This document shows, piece after piece, positions 17,256-25,769 of a stretch of DNA of 64,000 bases; the stretch's first letter is position 1; every line of letters starts with the position of its first letter. This DNA comes from Kineosporia rhizophila. GTDB lineage: Bacteria > Actinomycetota > Actinomycetes > Actinomycetales > Kineosporiaceae. The notes beneath the pieces are model-generated. The model was not told the origin of the DNA, made no database searches, and saw only the letters and a list, made by a program, of their open reading frames with translations. The stretch covers positions 1-64,000 of the forward strand of contig NZ_JAJSOH010000032.1 of assembly GCF_021277265.1 (NCBI RefSeq), in the 5' to 3' direction. The position numbers were made by a program, and so were the translations under genes.

Positions 17256-18026
17256 ATGGTTTACGCGACTGATCTCTCGGATGAGCAGTGGGAGTTGCTG
17301 GAGCCGTTGCTGGGGTGTGGCGGCAGCCGTGGCCCGGCGCCTCGGGTAGATCGCCGAGCGATGGTGAATGCGATTCTGTATCAGGCGAAGACGGGGTGTC
17401 AGTGGCGGATGCTGCCGGTCGAGTTCGGGAACTGGAACACGATCTGGCGGACCTGGTCTCGCTGGCGGGATCGGGGCACCTGGCAAGACGTCATGGACCT
17501 ACTGCGTCGCAAGCTGCGCGTGGCTGCCGGTCGGATGGAGGAGCCGTCGCTGCTGATGGTCGATTGTCAGGTGGCCAAAGGCGGCCAGCGAGGCGCCTCG
17601 TTCCATGAGAGTCATGGCAAGTACATGCTCAACGGGGCCAAGCGCACGATCGCGATCGACTACCTGGGCCTGCCGGTAGCGGTGCGGGTGGCCGGAGCCC
17701 GGATGCACGACGTGCGGGCTGCCCAGGAGCTTTTGGCCGAGGTCCTCCCGAGCGCTGAGCGGGTTAGCACGGTGATGGGCGATGCTGGCTTTCGGAGGAT
17801 GTCCGGTCCACTGGAACGAGCTTACGGGGTGCAGACGGTGATCAAGCACGATCCAGATCGGCCCAAGGGTGAGTTCCGGCCGCTGCGGCCGTTGTGGAAG
17901 GTCGAGGCGGCCTTCTCGGAGCTGGGCCGGTGGAGGCGGCTGGGGCGTTCGTTCGAGGCGACGACAGCTTCGGCGACGGCGTGGATGCAGGTCGCCGCGG
18001 TCGGGTGGATGTTGCGCCTGGTGTGA
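17256..18026 (+). CDS. IS5-family transposase
   Basis: A 256-residue DDE transposase. The N-terminal insertion-element domain (LSDEQWELLEPLL ... QWRMLP ... WNTIWRTWSRWRDRGTW) occupies 1-90, and the RNase H-fold domain follows, with catalytic Asp in LLMVDCQ (about 107), Asp in VMGDAGF (about 176) and Glu in AFSELGRWRRLGRSFE (about 222). Length and layout are complete, so it may be active. GAGG lies just before the ATG. It sits directly upstream of the TnpB gene, inside the same inverted repeats. Confidence 0.9.
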   Translation: MVYATDLSDEQWELLEPLLGCGGSRGPAPRVDRRAMVNAILYQAKTGCQWRMLPVEFGNWNTIWRTWSRWRDRGTWQDVMDLLRRKLRVAAGRMEEPSLLMVDCQVAKGGQRGASFHESHGKYMLNGAKRTIAIDYLGLPVAVRVAGARMHDVRAAQELLAEVLPSAERVSTVMGDAGFRRMSGPLERAYGVQTVIKHDPDRPKGEFRPLRPLWKVEAAFSELGRWRRLGRSFEATTASATAWMQVAAVGWMLRLV

Positions 18027-18123
18027 GGGCGGGCCGGGGGTCTCGGCCCCATCTGGTGAGGGTTACCTGCGGTCTGGTCTGGTGTTTCCGGTTTTGTCGG
18101 TGGGGTCTGGCACAGTAGGTCGC

Positions 18124-19581
18124 ATGATCTCGTCGGTGGCCAAGGCGCCCCGGTTCGGCAGTGGCCGGGCCGGTGGCAAGCTCGTGGTTGACGGCCGCGA
18201 CGAGACCGTCTTCCGCAAAGCGCAGATCGCGTTCAAGCCCGCCGGTGCCCGTCAGAAGCGTTCGCTGCTGGCACTTCTGGATGCCACTCGAGATGTTTAC
18301 AACGCCGGCCTGCAGGAGCGGCGGGATGCTTACCGGCATTCGTCGCAGACCCGGATCGCGTTGTTCGACCAGTTCAACCAGATCAAGGATCTGCGCGGTG
18401 CACGGGACGATGTGCTCGTCTGGGGGATCTCACCGCTGCGGTGGGCACTGCGCCGCTTGGACGAGGCGTTCGGAGGGTTCTTTCGTCGGGTCGTGGCGGG
18501 TGAGACGCCGGGGTATCCGCGGTTCAAGAGTTTCACCCGGTGGGACACGATCGGCTACGACGAAACCACTGGCTGGCGCCTGCACCTGGACGCGCCCACG
18601 CGTCCAGGGAACAAGGCTGCTGCCCGGACGTTTCGGCCTCACCTGTATGTCCAGGGCATCGGGTCGATCCCCCTGTCGAAGTCCGCCATCCGCCAACTGA
18701 AAAGGTATGCCACCCGAGGTGGTGTCCCGACGACACTGACGCTGACCCGCATCAACCGGGAAGGCACGGCCTGGCGCGCGAGCATCGGTTTCAAGAACCT
18801 CGCCGTCGAGACGCCGCGCATGGCTCCCACGGCCGGCTCGGTGGTGGGCATCGACCGGGGCGTCGCCGTGCTCCTGGCCACCGCGGCCGCCGACAGCTAC
18901 ACCGACGATCAGGGCCAGCTTCTGCATCACACTGACGACCTCATGACGAACCTGGCCGCACTCGGCTCGCAGATCGAGGAACTCCAGCGCCAGCGCTCCT
19001 CGCGAAAGAAGTACGGCCGGGCCTGGCGTCAGCTCTCGCGTCGGATCCGGCGGCTGCACCGGCGGCAGTCGAACATCGAGGAGAACTGGGCCCGGCACAC
19101 CGCGAAAGCCCTCGTCGCCCAGCATGAGGTCCTGGTACTGGAAGACCTCAACCTGCAGGGCATGACCAGATCGGTGAAGGGAACGATCCAGGAACCAGGA
19201 AAGAACGTCGCGGCGAAAACGGGGCTGAACCGGGCCCTGGCCGAGGCTGCGCCAGGAAGGCTGGCCAGATGGATCACAGTCAAGGCTGAAAGCGCCGGGC
19301 TGGGACACCGCGTCTGGCTGGTCAACCCCGCACACACCTCCCAGCAATGCTCGGCCTGCGGCGTCATCGACGCTGCCTCACGGGTCAACCGGCAGACGTA
19401 CTACTGCGGCGCCTGTGGCTGGTACGAGCACGCCGACACCAATGCCGCCCGTAACATCCGTGCCCGTGGAATGGCCGCGGAGAAGGCATGGGCGGCAGCC
19501 GGCAGCCCACCGCTGACCAGGCCCAAGCCCCGGCTACGACGAAGAAACCCGCTTCAAACCGCCGAACCAGCGGCAGCCTGA
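18124..19581 (+). CDS. tnpB: TnpB RNA-guided nuclease (OrfB family)
   Basis: A 485-residue TnpB, the ancestor of Cas12, which in IS200/IS605 and IS607 elements cuts DNA matching a guide carried by an RNA from the element's right end. The split RuvC site is intact: D244 in GIDRGV, E340 in VLEDLNL, D438 in HADTNAARN. The zinc ribbon is complete (C409, C412, C428, C431). An Arg/Lys-rich helix (about 285-325) is the usual bridge. The length is near the upper end for the family. The ATG at 18124 is chosen because the conserved region starts soon after it; the frame is open further upstream. No Y1 or serine transposase accompanies it; the only transposase is the IS5 type. Confidence 0.88.
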   Translation: MISSVAKAPRFGSGRAGGKLVVDGRDETVFRKAQIAFKPAGARQKRSLLALLDATRDVYNAGLQERRDAYRHSSQTRIALFDQFNQIKDLRGARDDVLVWGISPLRWALRRLDEAFGGFFRRVVAGETPGYPRFKSFTRWDTIGYDETTGWRLHLDAPTRPGNKAAARTFRPHLYVQGIGSIPLSKSAIRQLKRYATRGGVPTTLTLTRINREGTAWRASIGFKNLAVETPRMAPTAGSVVGIDRGVAVLLATAAADSYTDDQGQLLHHTDDLMTNLAALGSQIEELQRQRSSRKKYGRAWRQLSRRIRRLHRRQSNIEENWARHTAKALVAQHEVLVLEDLNLQGMTRSVKGTIQEPGKNVAAKTGLNRALAEAAPGRLARWITVKAESAGLGHRVWLVNPAHTSQQCSACGVIDAASRVNRQTYYCGACGWYEHADTNAARNIRARGMAAEKAWAAAGSPPLTRPKPRLRRRNPLQTAEPAAA

Positions 19582-19670
19582 ACCCCGTAATGCTCAAGGG
19601 GGCCGGGACGGCTCCCTCGCCGCTGAAAAGCTGCGTGAAGGACAGTCTTCAAATAACTGTCCACAGTCCC
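19582..19670 (+). ncRNA. Candidate guide-RNA (omega RNA) 3' region
   Basis: In known TnpB loci the guide RNA overlaps the end of tnpB and stops at the element's right end, with the guide taken from flanking DNA. Here the 89 bases between the tnpB stop and the right repeat contain a GC-rich stem region and the hairpin GGACAGT/ACTGTCC (19640-19646 with 19656-19662). If the rule holds, the guide would start at about 19671. This is inference from position. Confidence 0.35.
19655..19670 (-). repeat. Right terminal inverted repeat
   Basis: This is the complement partner of 17201-17216. It also forms half of a short hairpin with GGACAGT at 19640-19646, next to the end of the TnpB gene. Confidence 0.7.
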
Positions 19671-19807
19671 TGAGACCTCGCCGCCTCGACGACGATGCTC
19701 TGCTGGAGCGCGTCGCCGACGCTCTGCAGCAGAGCTCCAGCCTGACGCCATGGACCCTCGCGGACATCGCTGAACCGGTCGGTCCTGAGGAGTTCGCCGC
19801 GACGTGA
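19671..19807 (+). pseudogene. C-terminal fragment of an unknown gene beside the IS
   Basis: Just right of the element a coding-like frame (RRLDDDALLERVADAL, then LTPWTLADIAEPVGPEEFAA) runs to a TGA at 19805-19807 without any start. It looks like the end of a gene cut by the insertion, but no matching first half was identified left of 17200. The region up to 20000 contains a (CCCAG)n stretch near 19870-19890 and no gene that I can support. Confidence 0.3.
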
Positions 19808-19999
19808 TCGCAGTCGGTTTGCGGTTTGTCCGGCGACACCACGACGACACTCGACTCCTCATCGACGCCGCAGCCCAGCCCAGCCCAGCCCAGGTCTGCG
19901 CTGCTCGCTGGCAGCACCATCACCTTCAGCAGTGACAGCAGATACCGGAGGTCATATCCCGCTAGGCGAGGATGGTGGTCTCAGGCGACGTCTGACGCC

Positions 20000-21190
20000 T
20001 TACCCGGCTGGCTGGCTCGCGCGGCGGGAAATCAGCTGGGTCAGGAGGGGGACACTGAGCAGGATGAGGGTGTGCCGTGCGATCTGGACGCTCAGCACGA
20101 AGGTGACGTCGGAGTCGTTGCTGACGGCTGCGGCCAGGACCGGGTAGAGCCCGCCGGGGCTGGTGGCCAGGTAGCCGTCGGTCAGGGTGTGTCCGGTGAC
20201 CCGGGCCAGGACGAAGCCGAGACCTGCACTGAGGGCTATCAGCCCGGCGATCGTGAGGGTGGCCAGGGGCAGCAGGCTGCCCAGGGTCCGCAGATTCTCC
20301 CGGGTGCAGCGCAGGCCGACCTGCAGCCCGATCAGCGCAGAGCCCACACTCGCGAGCGTGTTCGGGACGCTCGCGTCGAGGAGACCGGTGCCGGTCAGCA
20401 GCCCGGTGACGATCAGCGGAAAGATCAGGGCGCCGGCGGGTAGGGGCACCCGGCGGGCCAGGGGCACGCCGATGAGGAAGGCGAGGGCGACGAGAAGGAG
20501 ACCGGGCGCGGCGTGGAGGATTGTGCCGAGCAGTGTCTCGGTGGGGGTGGGCATTTCGTCGACCCAGAGGATGATCCCGGCCCCGTACGACCCTGGGTCG
20601 TTCTTGAGCAGTTCGTTGAGTACGAACGGCATGGCGGCGACGATGATCAGCACGCGCAGGTACTGTGCGGCCGTCACCACGCGATCGTCGGCGCCGAGCG
20701 TGCGCGCGGTAGCCGTCAGGCTCGGCGCCCCGCCGAGCATGGCGAAGACTGCCGTGGCGGTGGAGATCCCGTTTTTCAGGCAGAGCACGTACCCGGCGCC
20801 CACGCACAGCGCCACGATGGCCGAACTGGACACCAGCACGGCGGACCAGTCGGTCTGCAGCGAGCTGATCGAGCCCAGGTCGAGCCGGCTGCCGATGGCG
20901 GCCCCCAGGATGACCTGTCCAGCGGTGAAGGTGGCACCCGTCGCGCGCGGGGGGTGCGGGGCGATCAGGGCATAGCCGAGGCCAGCGACCAGCGCCACGA
21001 AGAGGACCGGCATGAGCAGGAGCACCGGCGGCAGTAGCCCGCTCGAGCTCAGCAGGCCCACCGGTGCCACTGACCCCCACGACCCTGGGAGGCCGGGTGG
21101 ATGCAACAGCACGGCGAGGGTGACCGCAAAGGTCAACAGGATCGCTCCGGACCAGAAATTTCGAGGCGTTGGTGGGGTTTCGTCCGGCAC
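20000..21190 (-). CDS. AbrB-family membrane protein
   Basis: A 396-residue polytopic membrane protein of the AbrB/'ammonia monooxygenase' family (two homologous halves, about ten membrane segments). Landmarks are GQVILGAAIGSRLD in the first half, AMLGGAPSLTATARTLGAD before the midpoint and IGLQVGLRCTRENLR with ATSPGGLYPVLAAA in the second; each half has the conserved Gly-rich re-entrant region. The family is thought to transport or bind small hydrophobic anions, and its regulatory name is historical. The start is GTG at 21190. It is a single gene between the IS and the conjugative region. Confidence 0.85.
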   Translation of the reverse strand: MPDETPPTPRNFWSGAILLTFAVTLAVLLHPPGLPGSWGSVAPVGLLSSSGLLPPVLLLMPVLFVALVAGLGYALIAPHPPRATGATFTAGQVILGAAIGSRLDLGSISSLQTDWSAVLVSSSAIVALCVGAGYVLCLKNGISTATAVFAMLGGAPSLTATARTLGADDRVVTAAQYLRVLIIVAAMPFVLNELLKNDPGSYGAGIILWVDEMPTPTETLLGTILHAAPGLLLVALAFLIGVPLARRVPLPAGALIFPLIVTGLLTGTGLLDASVPNTLASVGSALIGLQVGLRCTRENLRTLGSLLPLATLTIAGLIALSAGLGFVLARVTGHTLTDGYLATSPGGLYPVLAAAVSNDSDVTFVLSVQIARHTLILLSVPLLTQLISRRASQPAG

Positions 21191-21305
21191 GGCGGTCAGC
21201 TTAGAGGGCCGGTTGAGTACCCTCGTCGGCCGGCGAATCGCACCGGTGGTTGCCCGGCCGGCAAGGGGGTTCGGGCCGTCCCGGATTCCCGGCTCCGTGG
21301 ACGCA

Positions 21306-21350
21306 GGACGCCGGTGGTCACCTCACGATCGCAGGTGACCACCGGCGTCC
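21306..21350. terminator. Long perfect hairpin, possible terminator
   Basis: An 18-base-pair perfect stem (21306-21323 with 21333-21350) with a nine-base loop lies upstream of the AbrB gene. No T-run follows and no gene ends directly before it. It may be a terminator left from a lost gene. The rest of 21191-21853 shows no gene that I can support. Confidence 0.45.
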
Positions 21351-21853
21351 TCAAACAGTGGCCAGGGCAGAGATTCGTCAGATCCCTCGTGAGCTCGAGG
21401 CGCGGACCCGTCTACCTGATGTGCCAGGCTCGCCGGGCTTTGCTTGCTCTCCCCCTGGGGCGCCGAGGCCAAGCGGGGCGCATCCGAAGTTTGATCACCT
21501 GGCTTCGGCTTCCGACAGGCGCAGTGGACGAGCAACTTGGTGGGTGCGGTTGGTCGCGTGACGCCGGTTGGTGCCGTGGACGTGGTCAACGAGGCCGGAC
21601 GGTGGCCGGATGGTCAGGCTGCCGGAAAACCGGCGCGTCCACCGAGACCTGGAGGTGCAGCTTGGCCGCGTCCATCTCATCGCTTCCCCAGCCGGAGCAA
21701 CGAACAGTAGAGACGAACGAGCGAGCAGGCTGGAGCAGAGCGCCCCTTGCGGTCGTCGAACGGAACACCGACAACCTCCGTATTGCGGCGAGCGCCTGGA
21801 CGGCCGTTCCACTGAAGACCTCAGTGTCTATCTGGGGTGAGGCCCCCGAGCCG

Positions 21854-22480
21854 ATGACGGTGTCTCAGCTGCGCGCCATGCTCCTTGCGGATGCCTTGTC
21901 ATTGGAGGTCCGCGATGAGGTGTGGCGGTGCCTGGTTCGTCTGGCACGTGGGGCCACGACGGGCTGCGGCGTGGACTGGAAGCAGGTGTGCCTGGCGTTA
22001 GCGGTGCCGGGCCTGGCCCGTCAGGCCTGTGAACTGTCCAGCGGCCGCCACGGACAGGGGTTGGGACGAGACGACGTCGAAGCCGAGCTGATCCTCGGCT
22101 TCCTGGAGCGCGTTGGGACGCTGGACGTCGACGACACCACCCAGCGGCGGGTCTGCGGGCGACTGATCGATGCGGGGGTTCGCCGAGCTCGGCGGGTTCT
22201 GCGCCAGGCCGGCACCGAGATCGCGCACGGGGTGGACCGGCCGGATGAACCGGCTCTCGGTCTTCACGATGCCGGGCATCCGGAGGTGGTGCTGTGGCGT
22301 GCGGTCAGGGCCGGCGTGCTCGGGCCGGAGGAAAGTGAGCTGATCGCGCGCACTCGCCTCGAACGGCACCCGCTCGCGGCCGAGGCCGTTCGGCAAGGCA
22401 AGGGGTTTCGGACGGCCTCGGTCCAGAGACGCCGTGCCGAAGCAGATCTGGTGGCGGCGATCCGAGAGGGCAATATCTGA
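21854..22480 (+). CDS. Hypothetical protein, possible helix-turn-helix at C-terminus
   Basis: A 208-residue, mostly helical protein. The last 60 residues (VVLWRAVRAGVLGPEESELIARTRLE ... AEAVRQGKGFRTASVQRRRAEADL) resemble a sigma-region-4-like helix-turn-helix in which a small-residue turn precedes a basic helix. The middle (DDVEAELILGFLERVGTLDVDDTTQRRVCGRLIDAG) is a helical domain I do not recognise. The ATG at 21854 is taken; an upstream GTG would add about ten residues. It is the first plus-strand gene before the conjugation module and could be a regulator of it. Confidence 0.55.
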   Translation: MTVSQLRAMLLADALSLEVRDEVWRCLVRLARGATTGCGVDWKQVCLALAVPGLARQACELSSGRHGQGLGRDDVEAELILGFLERVGTLDVDDTTQRRVCGRLIDAGVRRARRVLRQAGTEIAHGVDRPDEPALGLHDAGHPEVVLWRAVRAGVLGPEESELIARTRLERHPLAAEAVRQGKGFRTASVQRRRAEADLVAAIREGNI

Positions 22481-22519
22481 GCTGGTGGAGTGTCGGCTGA
22501 CGCGACGCCGTAACGCCGT

Positions 22520-22609
22520 CAACCGCGTCAACGGGACCAACAAGCCATCCCGCCAGCGGGGCCAACTGGCCAACCGGGCCCAAGGGCCCAACGGGGCAAC
22601 AGGCCCAAC
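22520..22609. repeat. CAAC array with about 9-bp spacing
   Basis: CAAC occurs at 22520, 22529, 22538, 22563, 22571, 22589, 22597 and 22606, mostly 8-9 bases apart inside degenerate GG(A/C)CCAAC(A/G) units. The array fills part of the 470-base gap before the pilin-like gene. Similar arrays occur near 29.7, 33.1, 35.96, 37.27 and 40.2 kb. Confidence 0.6.
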
Positions 22610-22950
22610 GAGCCCTCTGTGGATCCTCGAGATTCTCCCCGGTTGGTCTGGTGACCAGGGGTTTTCGTGCGCTGGCGGTGGGCTGGGCAACACGTGGGCA
22701 TTGCAGGGTGAAGCTGCCGCATCTCAGGGACGTTCCCGGTTCACGCCGGGTCACCCCCGCCTGATGAGGCGGCTTCTGGGGTCTCGCGCGCGTCCAGGTG
22801 TCTGGGCGGGGCGCGGGACCGTCGCAACCGTCCTGATGTCCTGCCTGGCCGAGGCCTCTTCTCCGCGACCGTGGAGAAGAGGCGGCCGGGCCTCGACCTG
22901 GTCTGTCCGTGGCCTTCACCGTGGCCCACGGCCGGAACCGGAGGAGCCCC

Positions 22951-24024
22951 ATGCCGAATGATCCGGATCAGCCCGACCCTTCTCCTACTTCACGCCATGT
23001 CCACAGTCACGACTGCGGCGCCTGTCTGCTTGCGCTGGGCGCTCGTCACAGCTCAGCCCTGGTACGGCAGAGGTGCGATATCCGCCTGAATCCGCAGACG
23101 CACAGACGTGTCTGGCGCTCACGTGCGCGATCTGCTCAGGTCTGTACGTGCCGCCCCGGGCCGGTGCACGTGACCGGCGGCCTCTCAGCGCGCAGCCTCT
23201 CCAGCAGTAAGCGCCGCTCGAGGGCGAAAGTCGCCGGCTCCCGCCGCAACGGTGCGCGGCCAGTTGCGCCCGTCCTGGTGGACCGGCGCAGGCGCATGCT
23301 GGACGTGCTGTGGGACTGGCGTATCGCCCTGTGGAACGTCCAGGAGCACTGGCGGCTGCGTCTGGAGCAGGCGCGCCGCGGGGGAGTGGACCGGCGGCCT
23401 GTGGGTGACGACGGCCCGGTTGCACGCCGGTTCGGGTGGTGGACAGAGGGAGGCGGGGTCGCGCCTGAACGGCAGAGTCGCCGATGGAGCCGGCGGCGCA
23501 CGATCCGGTTGGTGGCTGCACTGGGCGTGGCCCTGCTGGCCTACGCCCTGTTCCTGGTCATCGGCGCAGACCGCGCGTCCGCTGCCGTGTCGGCGCGGCA
23601 GGCGTCAGGAATTGCCACGACAGGCAACGGGACTGGCCCGGCGGATGTCCGGGCGATGGGCGGTCAGCTGGTTGCCCTGCCTCGGGTGAGCGCCCCACCG
23701 TCGGCCGGGCGGCAGGCGGTCGTCGCGGTGGCCGCAGCCCGGACGTCGAGGTCAGAGCAGGTCCTTCCGGAGCCCGAGGATCCGGGTGAGACCGCCGAGC
23801 TGCCGGTCGTCATCAACAACGCCACCGAGTGGCTGCGGGGGATCGTCGTAGTGGTGGCCACGTGCACGCTGACGCTGGCCGGGCTGTTCTATCTGATGGC
23901 CCGCGATCCGCAGTCGGTGGACCGGGCCAAGAGTTTCGCCGGGGCCGCGGTGGCCGGCTACGCGCTGGCTCTGCTGGCCCCGCAGATCCTGACGGTCGTG
24001 CAGTCGATCCTCGGGGTGGGGTAG
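22951..24024 (+). CDS. Pilin-like (TrbC/VirB2-type) conjugation protein with long N-terminal part
   Basis: A 357-residue protein. The C-terminal 70 residues are like TrbC/VirB2 pilins: two membrane segments (about 293-314 and 328-352) around a short basic loop (ARDPQSVDRAKS). A third membrane segment lies at about 187-203, after a long Arg-rich region and a Cys/His cluster near the start (HSHDCGACL). GGAGGAG lies eight bases before the ATG at 22951. The unusual N-terminal part may be a cytoplasmic domain or a former separate gene. It begins the conjugation operon and ends five bases before the next gene. Confidence 0.65.
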   Translation: MPNDPDQPDPSPTSRHVHSHDCGACLLALGARHSSALVRQRCDIRLNPQTHRRVWRSRARSAQVCTCRPGPVHVTGGLSARSLSSSKRRSRAKVAGSRRNGARPVAPVLVDRRRRMLDVLWDWRIALWNVQEHWRLRLEQARRGGVDRRPVGDDGPVARRFGWWTEGGGVAPERQSRRWSRRRTIRLVAALGVALLAYALFLVIGADRASAAVSARQASGIATTGNGTGPADVRAMGGQLVALPRVSAPPSAGRQAVVAVAAARTSRSEQVLPEPEDPGETAELPVVINNATEWLRGIVVVVATCTLTLAGLFYLMARDPQSVDRAKSFAGAAVAGYALALLAPQILTVVQSILGVG

Positions 24025-24029
24025 CGGCG

Positions 24030-25589
24030 GTGCCGAACTTCTTCTTCCAGGAGCTGTTCGACTTCCTGATGGACCGGATCACCGCGCCGCTGTACGTCGT
24101 GCTGCTGTGGGCCAAGAGCCTGATCCTGCGGGTGCCGGAGGTGACCGGGCAGCAGCCGGTCATCGACCTGTCGTACCGGTCCCTGCAGATGGTGCAGGCC
24201 GGCTACATCGTCCTGGCGCTCATCGCCGTGCTGTTGGCGATGGGGGTCGGCGGGCTGTCGGGGACGTTCTCGGCCAAGGACGTCATCCAGCGGATGGTGC
24301 TGGGGTTCGTGGCCGCTCACGAGTCCGCGTGGATCCTGCGCCAGTTCACCCGGATCACCAACACGCTCATCGAGGCACTGGCACCCGGTGGGATGGATGC
24401 GCTGGGGGATCTGGGCACGAGCGAGTCGTCCGTGAGCAGTCTCGCGCCGGTCAACATCCTGCTGAGCAGCCTGCTGTACGGGCTGATCCTGTTCCTGCTG
24501 CTGTGGCTGGTGGTGACGTGGCTGATCCGCTTCGCCAGCCTGTCGGTGGCCGCCGGACTGGGGCCGCTCGCGCTGGCCTGCCATGCCGTGCCCTGGCTGG
24601 ATCCCATCGCCCAGGCCTGGTGGCGCAACATCAGCGCCGTGATGCTGACGGTGCTGGGCCAGGCCCTGACCATGCACCTGGGCATCCAGCTGTTCCTGGA
24701 CCCGGGCCCGCAGGCGCCGGAGCTCAAAGCTTTTGACCAGGACGACATGCTCATCGACCTGCTGCTGACCGTGTGCCTGCTGATCCTGGTGCTCCGTGTC
24801 CCGGGCGTCGTGAATCGGGCCCTGCCCGGCCCATCCGGCGGTGGTGGCGGCGGATTCGGCTTCCTCGGGGCGATGGTGCGAGTGGTGGCGGCCCGTCACG
24901 TCGCCACCGCCGGAGCTGCCCTGGTCGCCCGGAGGCTCGGGCTGGGTGGCGCGGACTGGGCGATGGGACGCCGCGTGGCGGGCTGGCGACGTTTCGGCAT
25001 GCGGGCGCGCAGCGCACCTGACGGTGTGCGCTCTCCGAGCGGTTCCCCCACACGCGGCGGTCTTGCTTTCGGATCGAGCAGACGGACGCCGTCCCGGCCG
25101 AACATCCGGCGCGGTGGCCGATCCGGGGGTTCCGGCGAGACCGTGGTGGCCACGCTCAACGGCCCTCCTGGCGCCGAGGCAGCTGGTGCGGCCAGGCGCA
25201 CCGGCAGGGGCAGGCGCCGTCGCCCGGTCACCGTTGAGGCGCAGATCGCGCGCCGGGCACGCCAGCGGAAGGCGGCCACCAAGCGCCGCAACTACGTGCG
25301 CAACATCGAGACCGGCCGCCGTAAGGCACAGGAGCAGCGTCGCGCCAAGCAGGGCAAACAGCGCCCACCGCTCACCTCACAGTCCCTGCAGGCATGGCGC
25401 GATGCGCAGCGCGATCCGGGCGCCGCGAACGGCACCGGTGAGCCCTCACGCTGGCGCAGGTTCGGTTTCGGCAAGCCGCGCGGTGACCGCCGGGCCCGCG
25501 GCAGCGCCTCCGGTACGCAACGTCAGCCGCAGAAAGGTCAGATCCCCCGGCGGCGCCGGCGCCGCGAAAGCGGCGGCCCGAACAGCTGA
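24030..25589 (+). CDS. VirB6/TrbL-like conjugation membrane protein
   Basis: A 519-residue protein with at least six membrane segments between residues 20 and 280 (IVLALIAVLLAMGVGGLSG; LLYGLILFLLLWLVVTWLI; LTVCLLILVL), then a Gly-rich linker and a 200-residue Arg/Lys-rich tail (to the end). Layout matches TrbL/VirB6-type channel components of type IV secretion. GTG at 24030 is chosen, five bases after the preceding stop; the frame is open upstream inside that gene. The basic tail could contact DNA or the ATPases. Confidence 0.75.
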   Translation: MPNFFFQELFDFLMDRITAPLYVVLLWAKSLILRVPEVTGQQPVIDLSYRSLQMVQAGYIVLALIAVLLAMGVGGLSGTFSAKDVIQRMVLGFVAAHESAWILRQFTRITNTLIEALAPGGMDALGDLGTSESSVSSLAPVNILLSSLLYGLILFLLLWLVVTWLIRFASLSVAAGLGPLALACHAVPWLDPIAQAWWRNISAVMLTVLGQALTMHLGIQLFLDPGPQAPELKAFDQDDMLIDLLLTVCLLILVLRVPGVVNRALPGPSGGGGGGFGFLGAMVRVVAARHVATAGAALVARRLGLGGADWAMGRRVAGWRRFGMRARSAPDGVRSPSGSPTRGGLAFGSSRRTPSRPNIRRGGRSGGSGETVVATLNGPPGAEAAGAARRTGRGRRRRPVTVEAQIARRARQRKAATKRRNYVRNIETGRRKAQEQRRAKQGKQRPPLTSQSLQAWRDAQRDPGAANGTGEPSRWRRFGFGKPRGDRRARGSASGTQRQPQKGQIPRRRRRRESGGPNS

Positions 25590-25769
25590 ATCCAGCCCTT
25601 CAACCGAAGGCTGGGCCGGGTCACCGCACCCTCGAACGCCTTCCGATCTCAAACCCCCTGGTCAGGCGGAACCGTGCGCTCGTACGACACCACCACGGAC
25701 GCACGGGCCCGCCACTCCTCCAACGGTTGCGGCCGTCCGGAGGAGACAACACTGTGAGGAGAGGATCCC

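Larger units (their letters stand above)
17201..19670 (+). mobile_element. IS5-type element carrying a TnpB gene
   Basis: A 2470-base element bounded by inverted repeats: GGGACAGTGGACAGTT at 17201-17216 matches the complement of 19655-19670 at 15 of 16 positions. Inside are an IS5-family DDE transposase and a complete TnpB nuclease, both on the plus strand. The GGG outer ends and the TNA-type flanks (TTA left, TGA right) fit IS5-group elements that duplicate TNA. The flanks are not identical, so the duplication has mutated or the ends come from two insertions. Confidence 0.65.

Noticed and set aside
17869..18123. Longer start for TnpB inside the transposase gene
   Set aside because: The upstream open stretch is out of frame over the transposase and has no homology; ATG 18124 precedes the conserved start.
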